Shown here piece by piece: positions 11,855-20,462 of a stretch of 64,000 bases of DNA. Numbering within the stretch: position 1 is the stretch's first letter; the number at the start of each line of letters is the position of its first letter. Location: positions 1 through 64,000 of IMG/VR virus record IMGVR_UViG_3300035670_000186, one strand, 5' to 3'. Below the pieces are notes generated by a model. It was not told the origin of the DNA, searched no databases, and worked only from the letters and a program-made list of their open reading frames with translations. A program made the position numbers and the translations under genes. This stretch comes from a virus.

Positions 11855-13380
11855 CCCTCACCTTCGGCAGTCTTTTCGCCGGCGTCGGTGGCTTCGATCT
11901 CGGATTCGAAGCCGCCGGCTGGCGCTGTCGTTGGCAGGTGGAGTGGGACGAACAGTGTCAGCGAATTCTTCGCAAGCACTGGCCGGACATTCCCAAGCAT
12001 TACGACGTGCGAGACGTCAAGGGCTACGAAATAGAACCGGTTGACTGCATCAATTTCGGGTCTCCGTGCCAAGATCTTTCCGTCGCCGGAAAGAGGGCAG
12101 GACTCACCGGTTCGCGGTCCGGTTTGTTCCATGAAGCAATGCGAATAATCAGGGAGATGCGAGATGCAACAAACGGAGCTTTTCCAAGGCTCGCCATATG
12201 GGAGAACGTCCCAGGAGCCCTCACTTCCAACAAGGGAGCTGACTTCGGGGTCGTCCTCGACGAAATGGCTGAATCAGGGGCTGTGGCGATCGAATGGGCA
12301 GTCCTGGATGCGCAGTACTTCGGAGTCCCCCAACGGCGACGACGCGTCTTCGTCTGTGCTCTCTTCGATACTGGCGCCGCAGAACGAAGTCCCACCCCGG
12401 TATTACCTGTCCGCGAGGGCGTGCGCAGGCATTCTCAGAAGGGCAATAAGAAGAAACAAGACGCTTCCCGAGAGGTTGAAGCAAGCATTGTGGGCGGTAG
12501 TGGAGAAGGAACCGGAGTGGGCGGCGACGGTTCTCAGCTCGACTTCGGAGCAGTCTCAGGAGACTCATCCTTCCGAATGAGAGGTTTCGGGGATTACGTT
12601 TCGGACGAGACGGCGTCCTCGATCAAAGCCAGGGACGGCAAGGACGCAACGGATCTCGTAGTTTCCGATGCGTCCTCGTTTACGGCGACAAGTTTCGCCA
12701 AGTACGTCGAAGGCGTCGGAACCCTCAGGGCCGCCGGCGGAGACCTCGGGGGAGGGAGCGAGACTCTCGTAACCTACGAGAAAGAAGAGGCCATGGTCTT
12801 CCATCCGCACAGGCAAGACGGAGTAAGGATGCAGGGAGACACAGTGAACACTCTCACCGCCTTCATGGGTACGGGTGGACTGAACACCCCGATGGTCGCA
12901 CAAGCTATCGGTTTTTCTCATACTCAATGTCTGGATGCTCAGCCTTCGGAGGTGGCTTTCCCGACGCTTAGGACGGGCGGAGCGGGTCACGCCGTCGCGC
13001 ACGTGGACATGAACGATGGTTTGGCCATGACTCTCAGGTCCGGTGGCGACGGAGGAGTTCCTTCGTCGCGCGGCGAGAACCTCGTCATAGAACCGCAGGC
13101 ATACGACGAATACAATGACAAGATCAGCGACAACGGGATTCACCACTCCCTGAGGGCCGGCACGAAACAGTCGAACGGAGTGATTCAGAACATGGTCGTT
13201 AGGCGCCTGATGCCCTCGGAGTGCGAGGCTCTCATGGGGTGGCCGAAGGATCACACGAGATGGACGGACGACGGAAAAGAATTGAGCGATACGCATAGGT
13301 ACAAGCAATGCGGCAACGGCGTCGCAGCCCCAGTGGCGCAATGGATCGCCGAGAAATACGGAGAAGTTCTTGCTGGATAG
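11851..13380 (+). CDS. C5-cytosine DNA methyltransferase with apparent CTG start
   Basis: A 509-residue enzyme using S-adenosylmethionine. Motif I is FGSLFAGVGGFDLGFEAAGW, motif IV FGSPCQDLSVAGKRAGL (catalytic Cys in PCQ), motif VI IWENVPG, motif VIII FGVPQRRRRVFV, and motifs IX-X are RRLMPSECEALMGWP and YKQCGNGVA. A stretch of about 200 residues between VIII and IX holds the target-recognition region. The frame opens at 11836 and has no ATG, GTG or TTG before the motifs; CTG 11851-11853 falls exactly where LTLTFGSLFAG would begin, with CTGA overlapping the ssb stop. It probably protects phage DNA from host restriction. The CTG could also hide a sequence error. Confidence 0.9.
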   Translation: MTLTFGSLFAGVGGFDLGFEAAGWRCRWQVEWDEQCQRILRKHWPDIPKHYDVRDVKGYEIEPVDCINFGSPCQDLSVAGKRAGLTGSRSGLFHEAMRIIREMRDATNGAFPRLAIWENVPGALTSNKGADFGVVLDEMAESGAVAIEWAVLDAQYFGVPQRRRRVFVCALFDTGAAERSPTPVLPVREGVRRHSQKGNKKKQDASREVEASIVGGSGEGTGVGGDGSQLDFGAVSGDSSFRMRGFGDYVSDETASSIKARDGKDATDLVVSDASSFTATSFAKYVEGVGTLRAAGGDLGGGSETLVTYEKEEAMVFHPHRQDGVRMQGDTVNTLTAFMGTGGLNTPMVAQAIGFSHTQCLDAQPSEVAFPTLRTGGAGHAVAHVDMNDGLAMTLRSGGDGGVPSSRGENLVIEPQAYDEYNDKISDNGIHHSLRAGTKQSNGVIQNMVVRRLMPSECEALMGWPKDHTRWTDDGKELSDTHRYKQCGNGVAAPVAQWIAEKYGEVLAG

Positions 13381-13975
13381 CGATATCAAGACCAAGTCAT
13401 GGAACGAATCCGCATTGAACGCTCTTTTGCAGTTCCTTCCGAACGAGCACGCCCAATATCAATGCAGTGGATTCGTATTGTCTCACTGGATGCCAATGCT
13501 GACGATTCCGGAAGGCGAAGGCTTGGGTCGCCTCGCTCGCCTCAGGGCGTCGGTGGACGGCCTGATAGCGCTTCAGTTCTCTCCGGACGGCAAAATATAC
13601 GACATCCCCGAGAGCTACAACAGGGACTTGATCATCTCGGCATGGAGAATGGTCGGTTTTTACGGAAGGGAATTCGGGGCGTACTCTTGTTATTCTTCGG
13701 AGCTCGATCTCGGACGAGTGTCCGGTGCGGTCCACAAGATCCTCGTAAAAAAACAAATGGATTACGGACACGAAAATATCAAGAGATTCGGTCGCATAGG
13801 TTTGATCGTAAGAATCCAAGATAAAGTGGCCAGGCTGGAAAACTTGATATCCAAGGGAATCGACGAAGACGGGCCGCAGAACGAATCATTGCTCGACAAC
13901 GTCATAGACGTCATGGGTTATTCGGCGATCGGAATAATGTGGGAAAAAGAGGAATTTCTTCTGCCGCTCGAATGA
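13370..13975 (+). CDS. Nmad1-like (DUF1599) nucleotide-modification-associated protein
   Basis: A 201-residue protein. The C-terminal half (VHKILVKKQMDYGHENIKRFGRIGLIVRIQDKVARLENLI ... NESLLDNVIDVMGYSAIGIM) matches the DUF1599/Nmad1 pattern: a K-x2-DYG-x-EN turn, an RIxDKxxRLxNL helix and an ESxxDNxxDxxGY helix, related to MazG-type all-alpha NTP pyrophosphatases. The N-terminal half is unassigned. Nmad1 proteins occur with DNA-base-modifying enzymes, which fits the adjacent methyltransferase. It starts at TTG 13370 inside the end of that gene. No true nucleotide substrate is known. Confidence 0.65.
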   Translation: MLDSDIKTKSWNESALNALLQFLPNEHAQYQCSGFVLSHWMPMLTIPEGEGLGRLARLRASVDGLIALQFSPDGKIYDIPESYNRDLIISAWRMVGFYGREFGAYSCYSSELDLGRVSGAVHKILVKKQMDYGHENIKRFGRIGLIVRIQDKVARLENLISKGIDEDGPQNESLLDNVIDVMGYSAIGIMWEKEEFLLPLE

Positions 13976-13981
13976 GGTTCC

Positions 13982-14302
13982 TTACGGATTGATGGCCTCT
14001 TCTATCTTTTCTTTTATGGTTTCGGCCGGAGCCGCTCCGATTATGGAGCCGACGACTTTCCCTCCCGAGAAAATCAGCAGGGTGGGAATACTCATCACGT
14101 TGAACCGCCTGGCCAATTCCGGATTGTCGTCGACGTTGGACTTGGCGAATCTCACTCTCCCGCCGTATTCGTCCGACAGATCCTCGAGGATGGGCGCCAT
14201 ATACACGCAGGGCCCGCACCACGGCGCCCAGACGTCCAGAACCAACGGGGTGGGGGAGAGGGTCAAAACCGAGTCAAACTCGTCGCTTGAGATTTCTTGC
14301 AC
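13982..14302 (-). CDS. Thioredoxin
   Basis: A 106-residue protein, the usual thioredoxin length. The active site is WAPWCGPC within LVLDVWAPWCGPCVYMAPILEDL, the cis-proline loop is SIPTLLIFSGG, and the partner-facing glycine GAAP follows. It reduces protein disulfides and can supply electrons to ribonucleotide reductase. It starts with GTG at 14300-14302, placed 6 nt after a TAGAAT -10 box. It is divergent from the WhiB gene and convergent with the Nmad1-like gene. Confidence 0.9.
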   Translation of the reverse strand: MQEISSDEFDSVLTLSPTPLVLDVWAPWCGPCVYMAPILEDLSDEYGGRVRFAKSNVDDNPELARRFNVMSIPTLLIFSGGKVVGSIIGAAPAETIKEKIEEAINP

Positions 14303-14308
14303 AATAAA

Positions 14309-14314
14309 ATTCTA
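14309..14314 (-). promoter_or_regulatory. -10 box of the leaderless thioredoxin gene
   Basis: TAGAAT on the minus strand, 6 nt before the GTG at 14302. No good -35 box is visible. It lies just beside the divergent WhiB promoter at 14326. Confidence 0.5.
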
Positions 14315-14325
14315 GTGGTCGGTAG

Positions 14326-14354
14326 TTGCTTTTCGTCGAAAGACCTCATAGGAT
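14326..14354 (+). promoter_or_regulatory. whiB promoter
   Basis: TTGCTT (14326-14331), 17-nt spacer, TAGGAT (14349-14354). The transcript would begin near 14361, with AGGGAG before the ATG at 14386. Confidence 0.65.
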
Positions 14355-14385
14355 GCGGTCAACAATTACTTAGGGAGTAGCTACT

Positions 14386-14610
14386 ATGATTTTCATTCCG
14401 GGTGAACAGTGGAGGAAAAAGGCGGCTTGTGCCGATATCCCTAGGACTTCGTTCTTTCCGAAAGGAAGGTCCGCATCGAAGGAAGCGTTGGCCGCCTGCG
14501 CTCGTTGTGAAGTCGTGAACGAGTGCCTGAAATACGCTTTGGACAATCAGATCGCTTTCGGCATTTGGGGTGGTAAAACCGAGGCTCAGCGAAAGAAAAT
14601 GGTGGCATGA
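14386..14610 (+). CDS. whiB: WhiB-family regulator, short
   Basis: A 74-residue protein with the family core only: EQWRKKAACADIP, then ACARCEVVNECLKYAL, then FGIWGGKTEAQRKK. The four cysteines are those that hold the [4Fe-4S] cluster, and G-[I/V]-W-G-G is the turn after it. Phage WhiB proteins are known to act on host whiB promoters, notably whiB2. It is shorter than the copy at 5553. ATGA at 14607 couples it to the helicase gene. Confidence 0.85.
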   Translation: MIFIPGEQWRKKAACADIPRTSFFPKGRSASKEALAACARCEVVNECLKYALDNQIAFGIWGGKTEAQRKKMVA

Positions 14611-16550
14611 GCGCCAGGTATCTCTGGCTCGCCGACGATCAGCTGGTTCTGGATTTCCCCTACGACCAGAAAGACGTGGACGCCATAAAGAAAATCGCCG
14701 GAGCCAAGTGGGACAAACTGGGCAAGGTTTGGCGAGCCCCGGCCACCAGCGTGCGAGAGATAAGAGATTTCGCCGTACAAAGAAACTTCAAGATCGATCC
14801 TTCCGTGTTGAAATTCGACGCACCGAGGAAACTCAACGAACCCACCGGGATAACGTTCGATGATCAATGGATCTATCTCAGTTTCAACTGGGACGAAGTA
14901 AAAGTCAGGACCGTCAAAAAAATTCCTGGAGTTACCTGGCACGTCAAAACCAAAGCGTGGAGGGTGCCCAGAAGTTCGGTAAAAGAGGCCATCGGCTGGG
15001 CTGAGTCCTTCAGAATGTCGGTTCCCGAAGAGCTCGTTGACGACGCCAAGAATTTCGCCGAGAAAAGCAAGTCCATGAACATCGCATCGCGAGCGGAGAC
15101 CGCCGACATCAAGATAAAAGGCATTGCGGGGAAAATGATGCCCTATCAGCTCGCAGGAGTATCGTATGCCTCCTCCGTGAAGCGTTGCTTCATCGCCGAC
15201 GACATGGGTCTCGGAAAAACTTTGCAGGCCATAGCCACCCTCGAGTATTGTTCGGAAAAGGGCGACGACGTGTTCCCTGCGATAATCGTCTGTCCGCCCA
15301 ACTTGGTTTTGAACTGGAAGGCCGAATACGCAAAATGGGCGCCTCATAGAACCGTCTCCGTCGTTACTGACCGTAAGAATTTTCCTCACGACGAAAAGCA
15401 CGACGTCGTTGTCGTAGGGTACTCGAACATCAACCATTGGTACAAGGCGATGCTCGATTACAAGAGTCTCGTGTGCGACGAGTCCCATTACCTCAAGAAC
15501 AAAGAAGCACAACGAAGCAGGGCCGTCGCCAAGATCGCCAAGAAGGTTCAGGACGGAGTCGTACTCTGTCTCACGGGAACTCCGGTAACCAATAGGCCGA
15601 TGGAGTATGCGAGTCAGCTGCAAATAATCGGACGCATAGACGAGCTCGGCGGCGAGTGGGGTTTTTATCGTCGTTATTGCGCCGCTCACAAGGACAAGTT
15701 CGGTCACTGGATTCTCACCGGGGCGTCCAACCTTGAAGAACTCAACGACAAACTTAGGTCGCTGTGTTACATCAGGCGAACCAAGGACCAGGTTCTCACG
15801 GAGCTCCCCGACGTCATGCACGACATGTATTACGTCGGTGTCTCCGAGAAGCATGCTTCGGAGTACGCAAAAGCCGAGAGCGACATCGTTGGGTTTCTCG
15901 TCGAAAGGGCTAAAGAAATAGCCAAGCAGCTCGGCAAGTCTCCCGGCTCGGCCGCGGTAATGGCCAAAATCAAAGCGGAGTCGAATACCCACCTCGTCAG
16001 ACTGTCCGTATTGAGGCGCATCGCGGCCAAGGCGAAGATGGAAGCGGTAAAGGAGTGGGTGCAGGCGAACGTCGATTCAGGTCAAAAGGTCGTCGTTGCG
16101 GCCCACCATAGAGACGTGGTTGACGAGCTCGCCGAACAGTTCGGCGGACTCAAGATCCAGGGCGGAATGAAAGTCGAGGAGGTTGAGCTGGCCAAAAAGA
16201 AGTTCCAGACTCTTTCCGTAGAGGAGGCACCGGTAATGGTTTTGTCCATTCAGGCGGCCAAAACAGGACACACCCTTACCGCCGCTCAAAAGGTATTGTT
16301 CGTGGAGCTTCCTTGGACCCCTGCGGACGTGGATCAGCTCTACTCGAGGTGCCACAGGCTCGGGCAAAAAGGCTCCGTCATGGTCACTTACTCGATCGCC
16401 AGCGGAACCGTGGATGAGGACATACATTCATTGATCGAGTCAAAGCGCAGCGTCGTCAACGCCGCCGTTGACGGAGCGTCGGATTCCGAGGAAGAAGAAA
16501 CGGTCGGTCAGCTCGTTTTGGATCTGCTGAAAAAAGGCCTTAGCGTTTGA
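14607..16550 (+). CDS. SNF2-family DNA-dependent ATPase/helicase
   Basis: A 647-residue protein. Two similar N-terminal segments (AKWDKLGKVWRAPATSVREI and VTWHVKTKAWRVPRSSVKEA, about residues 30-130) resemble HARP-like DNA-binding repeats. The core shows Walker A DDMGLGKTLQAI, motif II DESHYLKN, motif III LTGTPVTNRP and motif VI QLYSRCHRLGQKG, typical of SNF2/SMARCAL1-type annealing helicases. It should translocate on double-stranded DNA and remodel forks or displace proteins. It follows WhiB in the same operon and is the last plus-strand gene before the late block. Confidence 0.9.
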   Translation: MSARYLWLADDQLVLDFPYDQKDVDAIKKIAGAKWDKLGKVWRAPATSVREIRDFAVQRNFKIDPSVLKFDAPRKLNEPTGITFDDQWIYLSFNWDEVKVRTVKKIPGVTWHVKTKAWRVPRSSVKEAIGWAESFRMSVPEELVDDAKNFAEKSKSMNIASRAETADIKIKGIAGKMMPYQLAGVSYASSVKRCFIADDMGLGKTLQAIATLEYCSEKGDDVFPAIIVCPPNLVLNWKAEYAKWAPHRTVSVVTDRKNFPHDEKHDVVVVGYSNINHWYKAMLDYKSLVCDESHYLKNKEAQRSRAVAKIAKKVQDGVVLCLTGTPVTNRPMEYASQLQIIGRIDELGGEWGFYRRYCAAHKDKFGHWILTGASNLEELNDKLRSLCYIRRTKDQVLTELPDVMHDMYYVGVSEKHASEYAKAESDIVGFLVERAKEIAKQLGKSPGSAAVMAKIKAESNTHLVRLSVLRRIAAKAKMEAVKEWVQANVDSGQKVVVAAHHRDVVDELAEQFGGLKIQGGMKVEEVELAKKKFQTLSVEEAPVMVLSIQAAKTGHTLTAAQKVLFVELPWTPADVDQLYSRCHRLGQKGSVMVTYSIASGTVDEDIHSLIESKRSVVNAAVDGASDSEEEETVGQLVLDLLKKGLSV

Positions 16551-16739
16551 TCAAGATACGCCGTTGATCTGTCCGAGCGTGGCTATGCCGAGCATGTTCG
16601 TATAGTCGGTTTTCGCTACGGAAGACTCGAATCGCACGGTTTTGTGCGAGCTATTCAGCGCTTCTTCCACCAGCCTGAGTTTATTTTCCAGCTCGGTTAC
16701 CCTAGCCAAAAGATCTTCCCGCTCGTAGCGGTCGTTCAT
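16551..16739 (-). CDS. Small coiled-coil protein
   Basis: A 62-residue protein. The first 35 residues (RYEREDLLARVTELENKLRLVEEALNSSHK) are a clear heptad coiled coil. The tail contains TNMLGIATLGQINGVS. I chose ATG at 16739 because it overlaps the stop of the nuclease gene (ATGA); a longer GTG start at 16760 exists. It is the last gene of the minus-strand late block and is convergent with the helicase gene. Its function is not known. Confidence 0.55.
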   Translation of the reverse strand: MNDRYEREDLLARVTELENKLRLVEEALNSSHKTVRFESSVAKTDYTNMLGIATLGQINGVS

Positions 16740-17140
16740 TTCGTCTTGAACTCTTCCCACGTTTTGTCTCCTGCGCCGTAGTACTCCCTAGCGTAGCCCG
16801 ACTGAACTATGTCCGTATTGAGGCATGCCGTTGTGGGGTCGTCTATCTTGTCCGAAGAGTAAATTCTTGCCAAAACCCTGCCGTATTTGTCGTTTTTGTC
16901 GGGAATGGTATTGATGAATATCCATTTATGATTGGTTACCCAATCCTGCGTAAACGCCTTTGCTTTTAGCCCCATGGCTTTTTCGGCGGCGTCTTTCGTT
17001 CTGGATTCGGGGGTGTTTACTCCGTAAAGTCTCACTCTAATTTTGTGGTGAATGTTGAACCCGAGATCTATCATCAAGTCCAGAGTGTCTCCATCGATCA
17101 CCTTCAAGACTTGCGCTCCGTACCAAAAGCGTTGCATCAT
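16736..17140 (-). CDS. Staphylococcal-nuclease-like endonuclease
   Basis: A 134-residue protein matching the SNase/thermonuclease fold: KVIDGDTLDLMIDLGF (the D-G-D-T metal loop), RVRLYGVNTPES (Arg and Glu of the active site), then DKYGRVLARIY with the second catalytic Arg. These nucleases cut single- and double-stranded DNA or RNA, using calcium. No signal peptide is seen, so it probably acts inside the cell or virion. The ATG overlaps the stop of the upstream gene (ATGA). Confidence 0.85.
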   Translation of the reverse strand: MMQRFWYGAQVLKVIDGDTLDLMIDLGFNIHHKIRVRLYGVNTPESRTKDAAEKAMGLKAKAFTQDWVTNHKWIFINTIPDKNDKYGRVLARIYSSDKIDDPTTACLNTDIVQSGYAREYYGAGDKTWEEFKTK

Positions 17141-18870
17141 CTACCTTCAAAACCGTCTGTTCGAGGAATGGCTCTTCCCGGCCTTCTAGGTTTGTTCGGG
17201 TCCCTAGGGTAACGACCAATTTCAATTGAATTTCCCGGTTGGCCAGAGCGATTTGGATCTCTTGGATACCGACCGATTTGAATTGTCCCCGGGTCGCGCC
17301 GGTCGGCGGGATCGGGTTTATCTTTTCCTGGTCTGTTCGGCTCGATGGGGGTCGGGGCAGTTCGTGGTCGTGCGACACTCCTTCCGCGGCCGTCCTCTCC
17401 TACGATCAAATTTCCACCTCCGGGACCTCGTGGGTTGACTGGGGTGGGCCTATTTCTGTCGACGCCCGTAACCCTTCCGCTCGAGTCTCTGTTGAGTCGG
17501 CCTTCCCTGTCGGATTCACCGCCGGATCTTGCTCGGCTTATGGGGGATGCCGCGGTTTGATTTCTCATGTTGCCGTCGCGCCCGCCTCCACGCGCGTAGA
17601 AATCCCTAGTTCTTGCGTCCAGATCTCGCCTATCGGCATTGTTGGCGGCTCTCTGGTCGTCCCTGCGGCGTGCATTTTCGTTTCTGCCTTCGACGGCGGC
17701 CCTGCTTTCTCTTTGTCGCTGCAGTTGTTCCGCGATCCATTTCGGATCCCTCGCCGCATCGCTGTTTGCTCCACCTGGTCTGTTCGGATAACGAGATGCA
17801 ACGTACTGCATTCCTCGTCCCCTGACTATGCCATCCCACTCCTCTTGCGGTTCTTGCCTTGTCGGAGGTTGCGTATATCCCTGCGGTCGGAGTCTTTCAA
17901 AACGACTATTTTCGTTGTCCTGAAAGCTTGTGTCCGGTCTTAGTCTTTCCATTCTTCTCTGTTCGTTGTCTTCCCAGCTTGTATCGGGCTTATTTTCGGC
18001 GGGAGGAGTGGTTGTCGTTTCTTCCGTGGTTTCTCTGACCGGTTCGCCGGCCCTCATGCGTCTGTCGTATTCCGCGCGGGCCTCTCTTCTGGCTTGACGC
18101 TCGTCGTCGCTTCTGTCGGCCATGGCGGCCGTCGGAGTCATTCCTCGCTTGCGCAGTTGATTTCTGACGAATCGTTTTCTATCTTCTTCAACGGTGAAAG
18201 CCGATCGCGCATCTTCTCGCGCCACTATTTCCTCGTCGGTTCTGTTTCCTTGACCACCCGGAGTGACTCCTTGACGGTTGAGCTCGGAGCTGACGAACTT
18301 TCTGCGTCTTTTCTCAAGGAAAGAATTGTCCATTCTTTCGTAATCTTTTTTGGGTTTTCTTTTTACGGGTTGTTCGTCCGGCGTTCCGTCGAAAATCATG
18401 CCGTCGCCGTCCCTGTCGATCATGTCGTCGGCCGATGCTCCCCCGCCGCCGATTGACGCCCCCAAAGCTTTGTACTTAACCGCTTTCTTCTTTCGGGGTC
18501 CGGGTTTTTCGTTGTTCGGCGAATATACGCCCTTTACTACTCCGTCCGGTATTACGGCGAACCTGCATTTTCCGCCGTCCTCGACTTGCTGGGCGATGAT
18601 CTTGCAGACTCCGTTGCCCTCGTACAGTGCGCAATTGGAGCACTTGACTCCGATATGTGCGACCACGTTGTCCTTGGCCTTCTCGTAGCCGGCCCATATT
18701 CCGGTTTCGTCCTCGTTGAATTTTCCGTATTTTGAGGCTATGGACACCAATGAATCCGCCAAAGCTTGCTCGTCTGGGGAAAGCTTTGGTTTCGGTGGTT
18801 CGGGATTTTTGGCGACAACGACGATTAATTCGCCGGACATCAGCTTCTCCGCCATTTCCATTGGATTCAT
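17137..18870 (-). CDS. Arg-rich virion-type protein with calcium-loop module
   Basis: A 577-residue protein. Residues about 70-105 hold a Cys cluster (VKCSNCALYEGNGVCKII ... GGKCRF) seen in phage head-associated proteins. A KALGASIGGGGASADD lead-in then precedes DRDGDGMIFDGTP, a D-x-D-x-D-G calcium-loop-like module shared with five other proteins here. The remaining two thirds are Arg/Asp/Asn-rich and disordered, with repeats of the type DTSxxDNExxRxERLRP, and one PTAAM boundary motif (18121-18135). It lies directly downstream of the capsid gene, so a head-decoration or nucleoid role is possible but unproven. Confidence 0.55.
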   Translation of the reverse strand: MNPMEMAEKLMSGELIVVVAKNPEPPKPKLSPDEQALADSLVSIASKYGKFNEDETGIWAGYEKAKDNVVAHIGVKCSNCALYEGNGVCKIIAQQVEDGGKCRFAVIPDGVVKGVYSPNNEKPGPRKKKAVKYKALGASIGGGGASADDMIDRDGDGMIFDGTPDEQPVKRKPKKDYERMDNSFLEKRRRKFVSSELNRQGVTPGGQGNRTDEEIVAREDARSAFTVEEDRKRFVRNQLRKRGMTPTAAMADRSDDERQARREARAEYDRRMRAGEPVRETTEETTTTPPAENKPDTSWEDNEQRRMERLRPDTSFQDNENSRFERLRPQGYTQPPTRQEPQEEWDGIVRGRGMQYVASRYPNRPGGANSDAARDPKWIAEQLQRQRESRAAVEGRNENARRRDDQRAANNADRRDLDARTRDFYARGGGRDGNMRNQTAASPISRARSGGESDREGRLNRDSSGRVTGVDRNRPTPVNPRGPGGGNLIVGEDGRGRSVARPRTAPTPIEPNRPGKDKPDPADRRDPGTIQIGRYPRDPNRSGQPGNSIEIGRYPRDPNKPRRPGRAIPRTDGFEGR

Positions 18871-18952
18871 GCGATCACCATTTCTCGTCGTTTTGTAGGA
18901 CGAAGTACACGATTATTTTCCCACTAAATTCTTCTTTGTAGAGTAAGCGGAT

Positions 18953-18993
18953 CAAAGAAAAACCCCGAGGGTCTTTCGACCACTCGGGGGTTC
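18953..18993 (-). terminator. Intrinsic terminator after the capsid gene
   Basis: On the minus strand AACCCCCGAG and GGTC pair with GACC and CTCGGGGTT around a GAAA tetraloop, followed by TTTCTTT. It would end most capsid transcripts about 50 nt after the stop codon, with read-through or another promoter needed for the 18870-16551 genes. Confidence 0.85.
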
Positions 18994-19042
18994 TCCTGAG
19001 CGAAACGCTCTCCTCTCCCGGTGATTGGACCGGGCCTCCTGG

Positions 19043-20380
19043 CTATTGGGCCAGGGTCGGAGCTTCGTCGAAGTCGACGAGCACGAACGCCTCGGGGCGC
19101 TTCACCGCCAGCGCAAGGCGCTGTTCGGCGAGAACCACGATTGCGTTGCGGACGAAGAAGTCCGAGTGCTGCTCGCTGACTCTGATGCTGGCCTGCTCGC
19201 GGTCGTAGAGCTGTGCGCCCGTACCGAAAGCACCGACCAGTGCCTTGCCTTCCTGCATCGCTGGGGTCTCCACGACCGGGATCCTCCAGATGCGCGGTTC
19301 GCCACCGAGTGCCACGGACACGGCGACCAGGTACTGGCCGTTGTTGTCCTTGGTCAGCTCGATCTTCTCCCAATCGCTCGGGTGAAGGATGACGCCCGTC
19401 GGCTCGTAGTAAGCGAGGAACGACAGGGTCGCGGCGCGACGGATGGCATCGGCCATCGAGTCTGCCACCGGGACGTCGGTCGGGCCGTCGCTCCAGGCGT
19501 AGTTCTGGATGCCTGAGGTCTCCATGATGCCTTCGAGGTTCTCGCCGGTGCCATCGCCGCGGAGGATTTGGAAGTCCTCCTGGAGACGGAGACCGTACAT
19601 GAGCTCGTTGTCGATGATCGAGCGGAGCTGTGGCTCATCGGCGAGGACGTTGCGGTGCGCCGCTTCCCAGTGGGCGAGCGTACGAACCGGTGCCTGCTGA
19701 CCGACGAACTGGAAGCTCGACTGAGGCTTGGCGCCGAATGTGCCGCCAGAGCGCTCAGCGACCATCGCTGCGTTGTTCGAGGCCGTGGTGCCCGGCGTGG
19801 TGAAGCCGAGGTGACGGAAGTACTCGATCACGGCCGCCGTGGTCGAACGCGACGGGAAGAGGTCCCTCACGCGCTTCGTCCTGGTCGGCTGGGTGACCAT
19901 CGGGTCGCGCTGGATCGTGCCGAACGAGCCGGGCGTACCAGTCGGCAGAGCCGAGTACACGTCCTTCACGCCGTAGCCGCCAGTGAGCGAGCCGTTGTAC
20001 TGGAACGGTGAGGGCATGTTGGCGCCGTTGCGACCACCGTTGAGGGCCTTGAACTCTGCCGACTCAACGAAGGCCTGACCGACGGTCATCGCCCTTGGTG
20101 CCGACGAGACCGACGATGCCGCGACTTCGGCAGCGACCGAGGTGTCGGATGCGACCGAACCCCAATCCTGAACCTTCTTCAGCGACTCGAGGCCCTCGAT
20201 CAGACCCTTGATCTCGCGGATGTCGGCCATGTTCTTGTCGAACGCCGACTTCTGCTCGGTCGTAACGACGACCGTTCCGTTGTCCACGCGGAAAGAATCC
20301 GCAATTTCCTTGTTGTGTTGCATCTTCTCGCGGAGTGCGCCTTGCAATTCGCGGAGTCTGCCTTCGTCGATTGACGACAT
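19043..20380 (-). CDS. Major capsid protein, HK97 fold
   Basis: A 445-residue protein. The N-terminal 100 residues (RLRELQGALREKMQHNKEIAD...) are a charged coiled-coil delta/scaffold segment. The rest fits the HK97 family: an N-arm with FGTIQRDPMVTQP, an E-loop region (RDLFPSRSTTAAVIEYFRHLGFT), then LRSIIDNELMYGLRLQEDFQILRGDGTGENLEGI, GVILHPSDWEKIELTKDNNGQYL, IWRIPVVETPAMQEGKALVGAF and a P-loop/A-domain end. I chose ATG at 20378-20380 because GGGAGGC lies 4 nt upstream; an upstream in-frame start at 20398 has none. It is followed by a terminator and probably has its own promoter. Confidence 0.9.
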   Translation of the reverse strand: MSSIDEGRLRELQGALREKMQHNKEIADSFRVDNGTVVVTTEQKSAFDKNMADIREIKGLIEGLESLKKVQDWGSVASDTSVAAEVAASSVSSAPRAMTVGQAFVESAEFKALNGGRNGANMPSPFQYNGSLTGGYGVKDVYSALPTGTPGSFGTIQRDPMVTQPTRTKRVRDLFPSRSTTAAVIEYFRHLGFTTPGTTASNNAAMVAERSGGTFGAKPQSSFQFVGQQAPVRTLAHWEAAHRNVLADEPQLRSIIDNELMYGLRLQEDFQILRGDGTGENLEGIMETSGIQNYAWSDGPTDVPVADSMADAIRRAATLSFLAYYEPTGVILHPSDWEKIELTKDNNGQYLVAVSVALGGEPRIWRIPVVETPAMQEGKALVGAFGTGAQLYDREQASIRVSEQHSDFFVRNAIVVLAEQRLALAVKRPEAFVLVDFDEAPTLAQ

Positions 20381-20462
20381 GTTTGCCTCCCTGGGCATAG
20401 TTGTTGCTGTTGTTTTAGACAGCGCCAGGTAAGCACCCGCTGCTTGCGTCTTGTTTAATAAT

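Noticed and set aside
12565-13395. A 276-codon minus-strand frame over the methyltransferase
   Set aside because: It is antisense to the target-recognition region and has low-complexity Arg/Val composition.
14586-15992. A 468-codon open frame on the minus strand opposite the SNF2 helicase gene
   Set aside because: It mirrors the coding frame of a gene with all helicase motifs, and its product is Gly/Arg/His-rich without domains. It is a GC-rich shadow.
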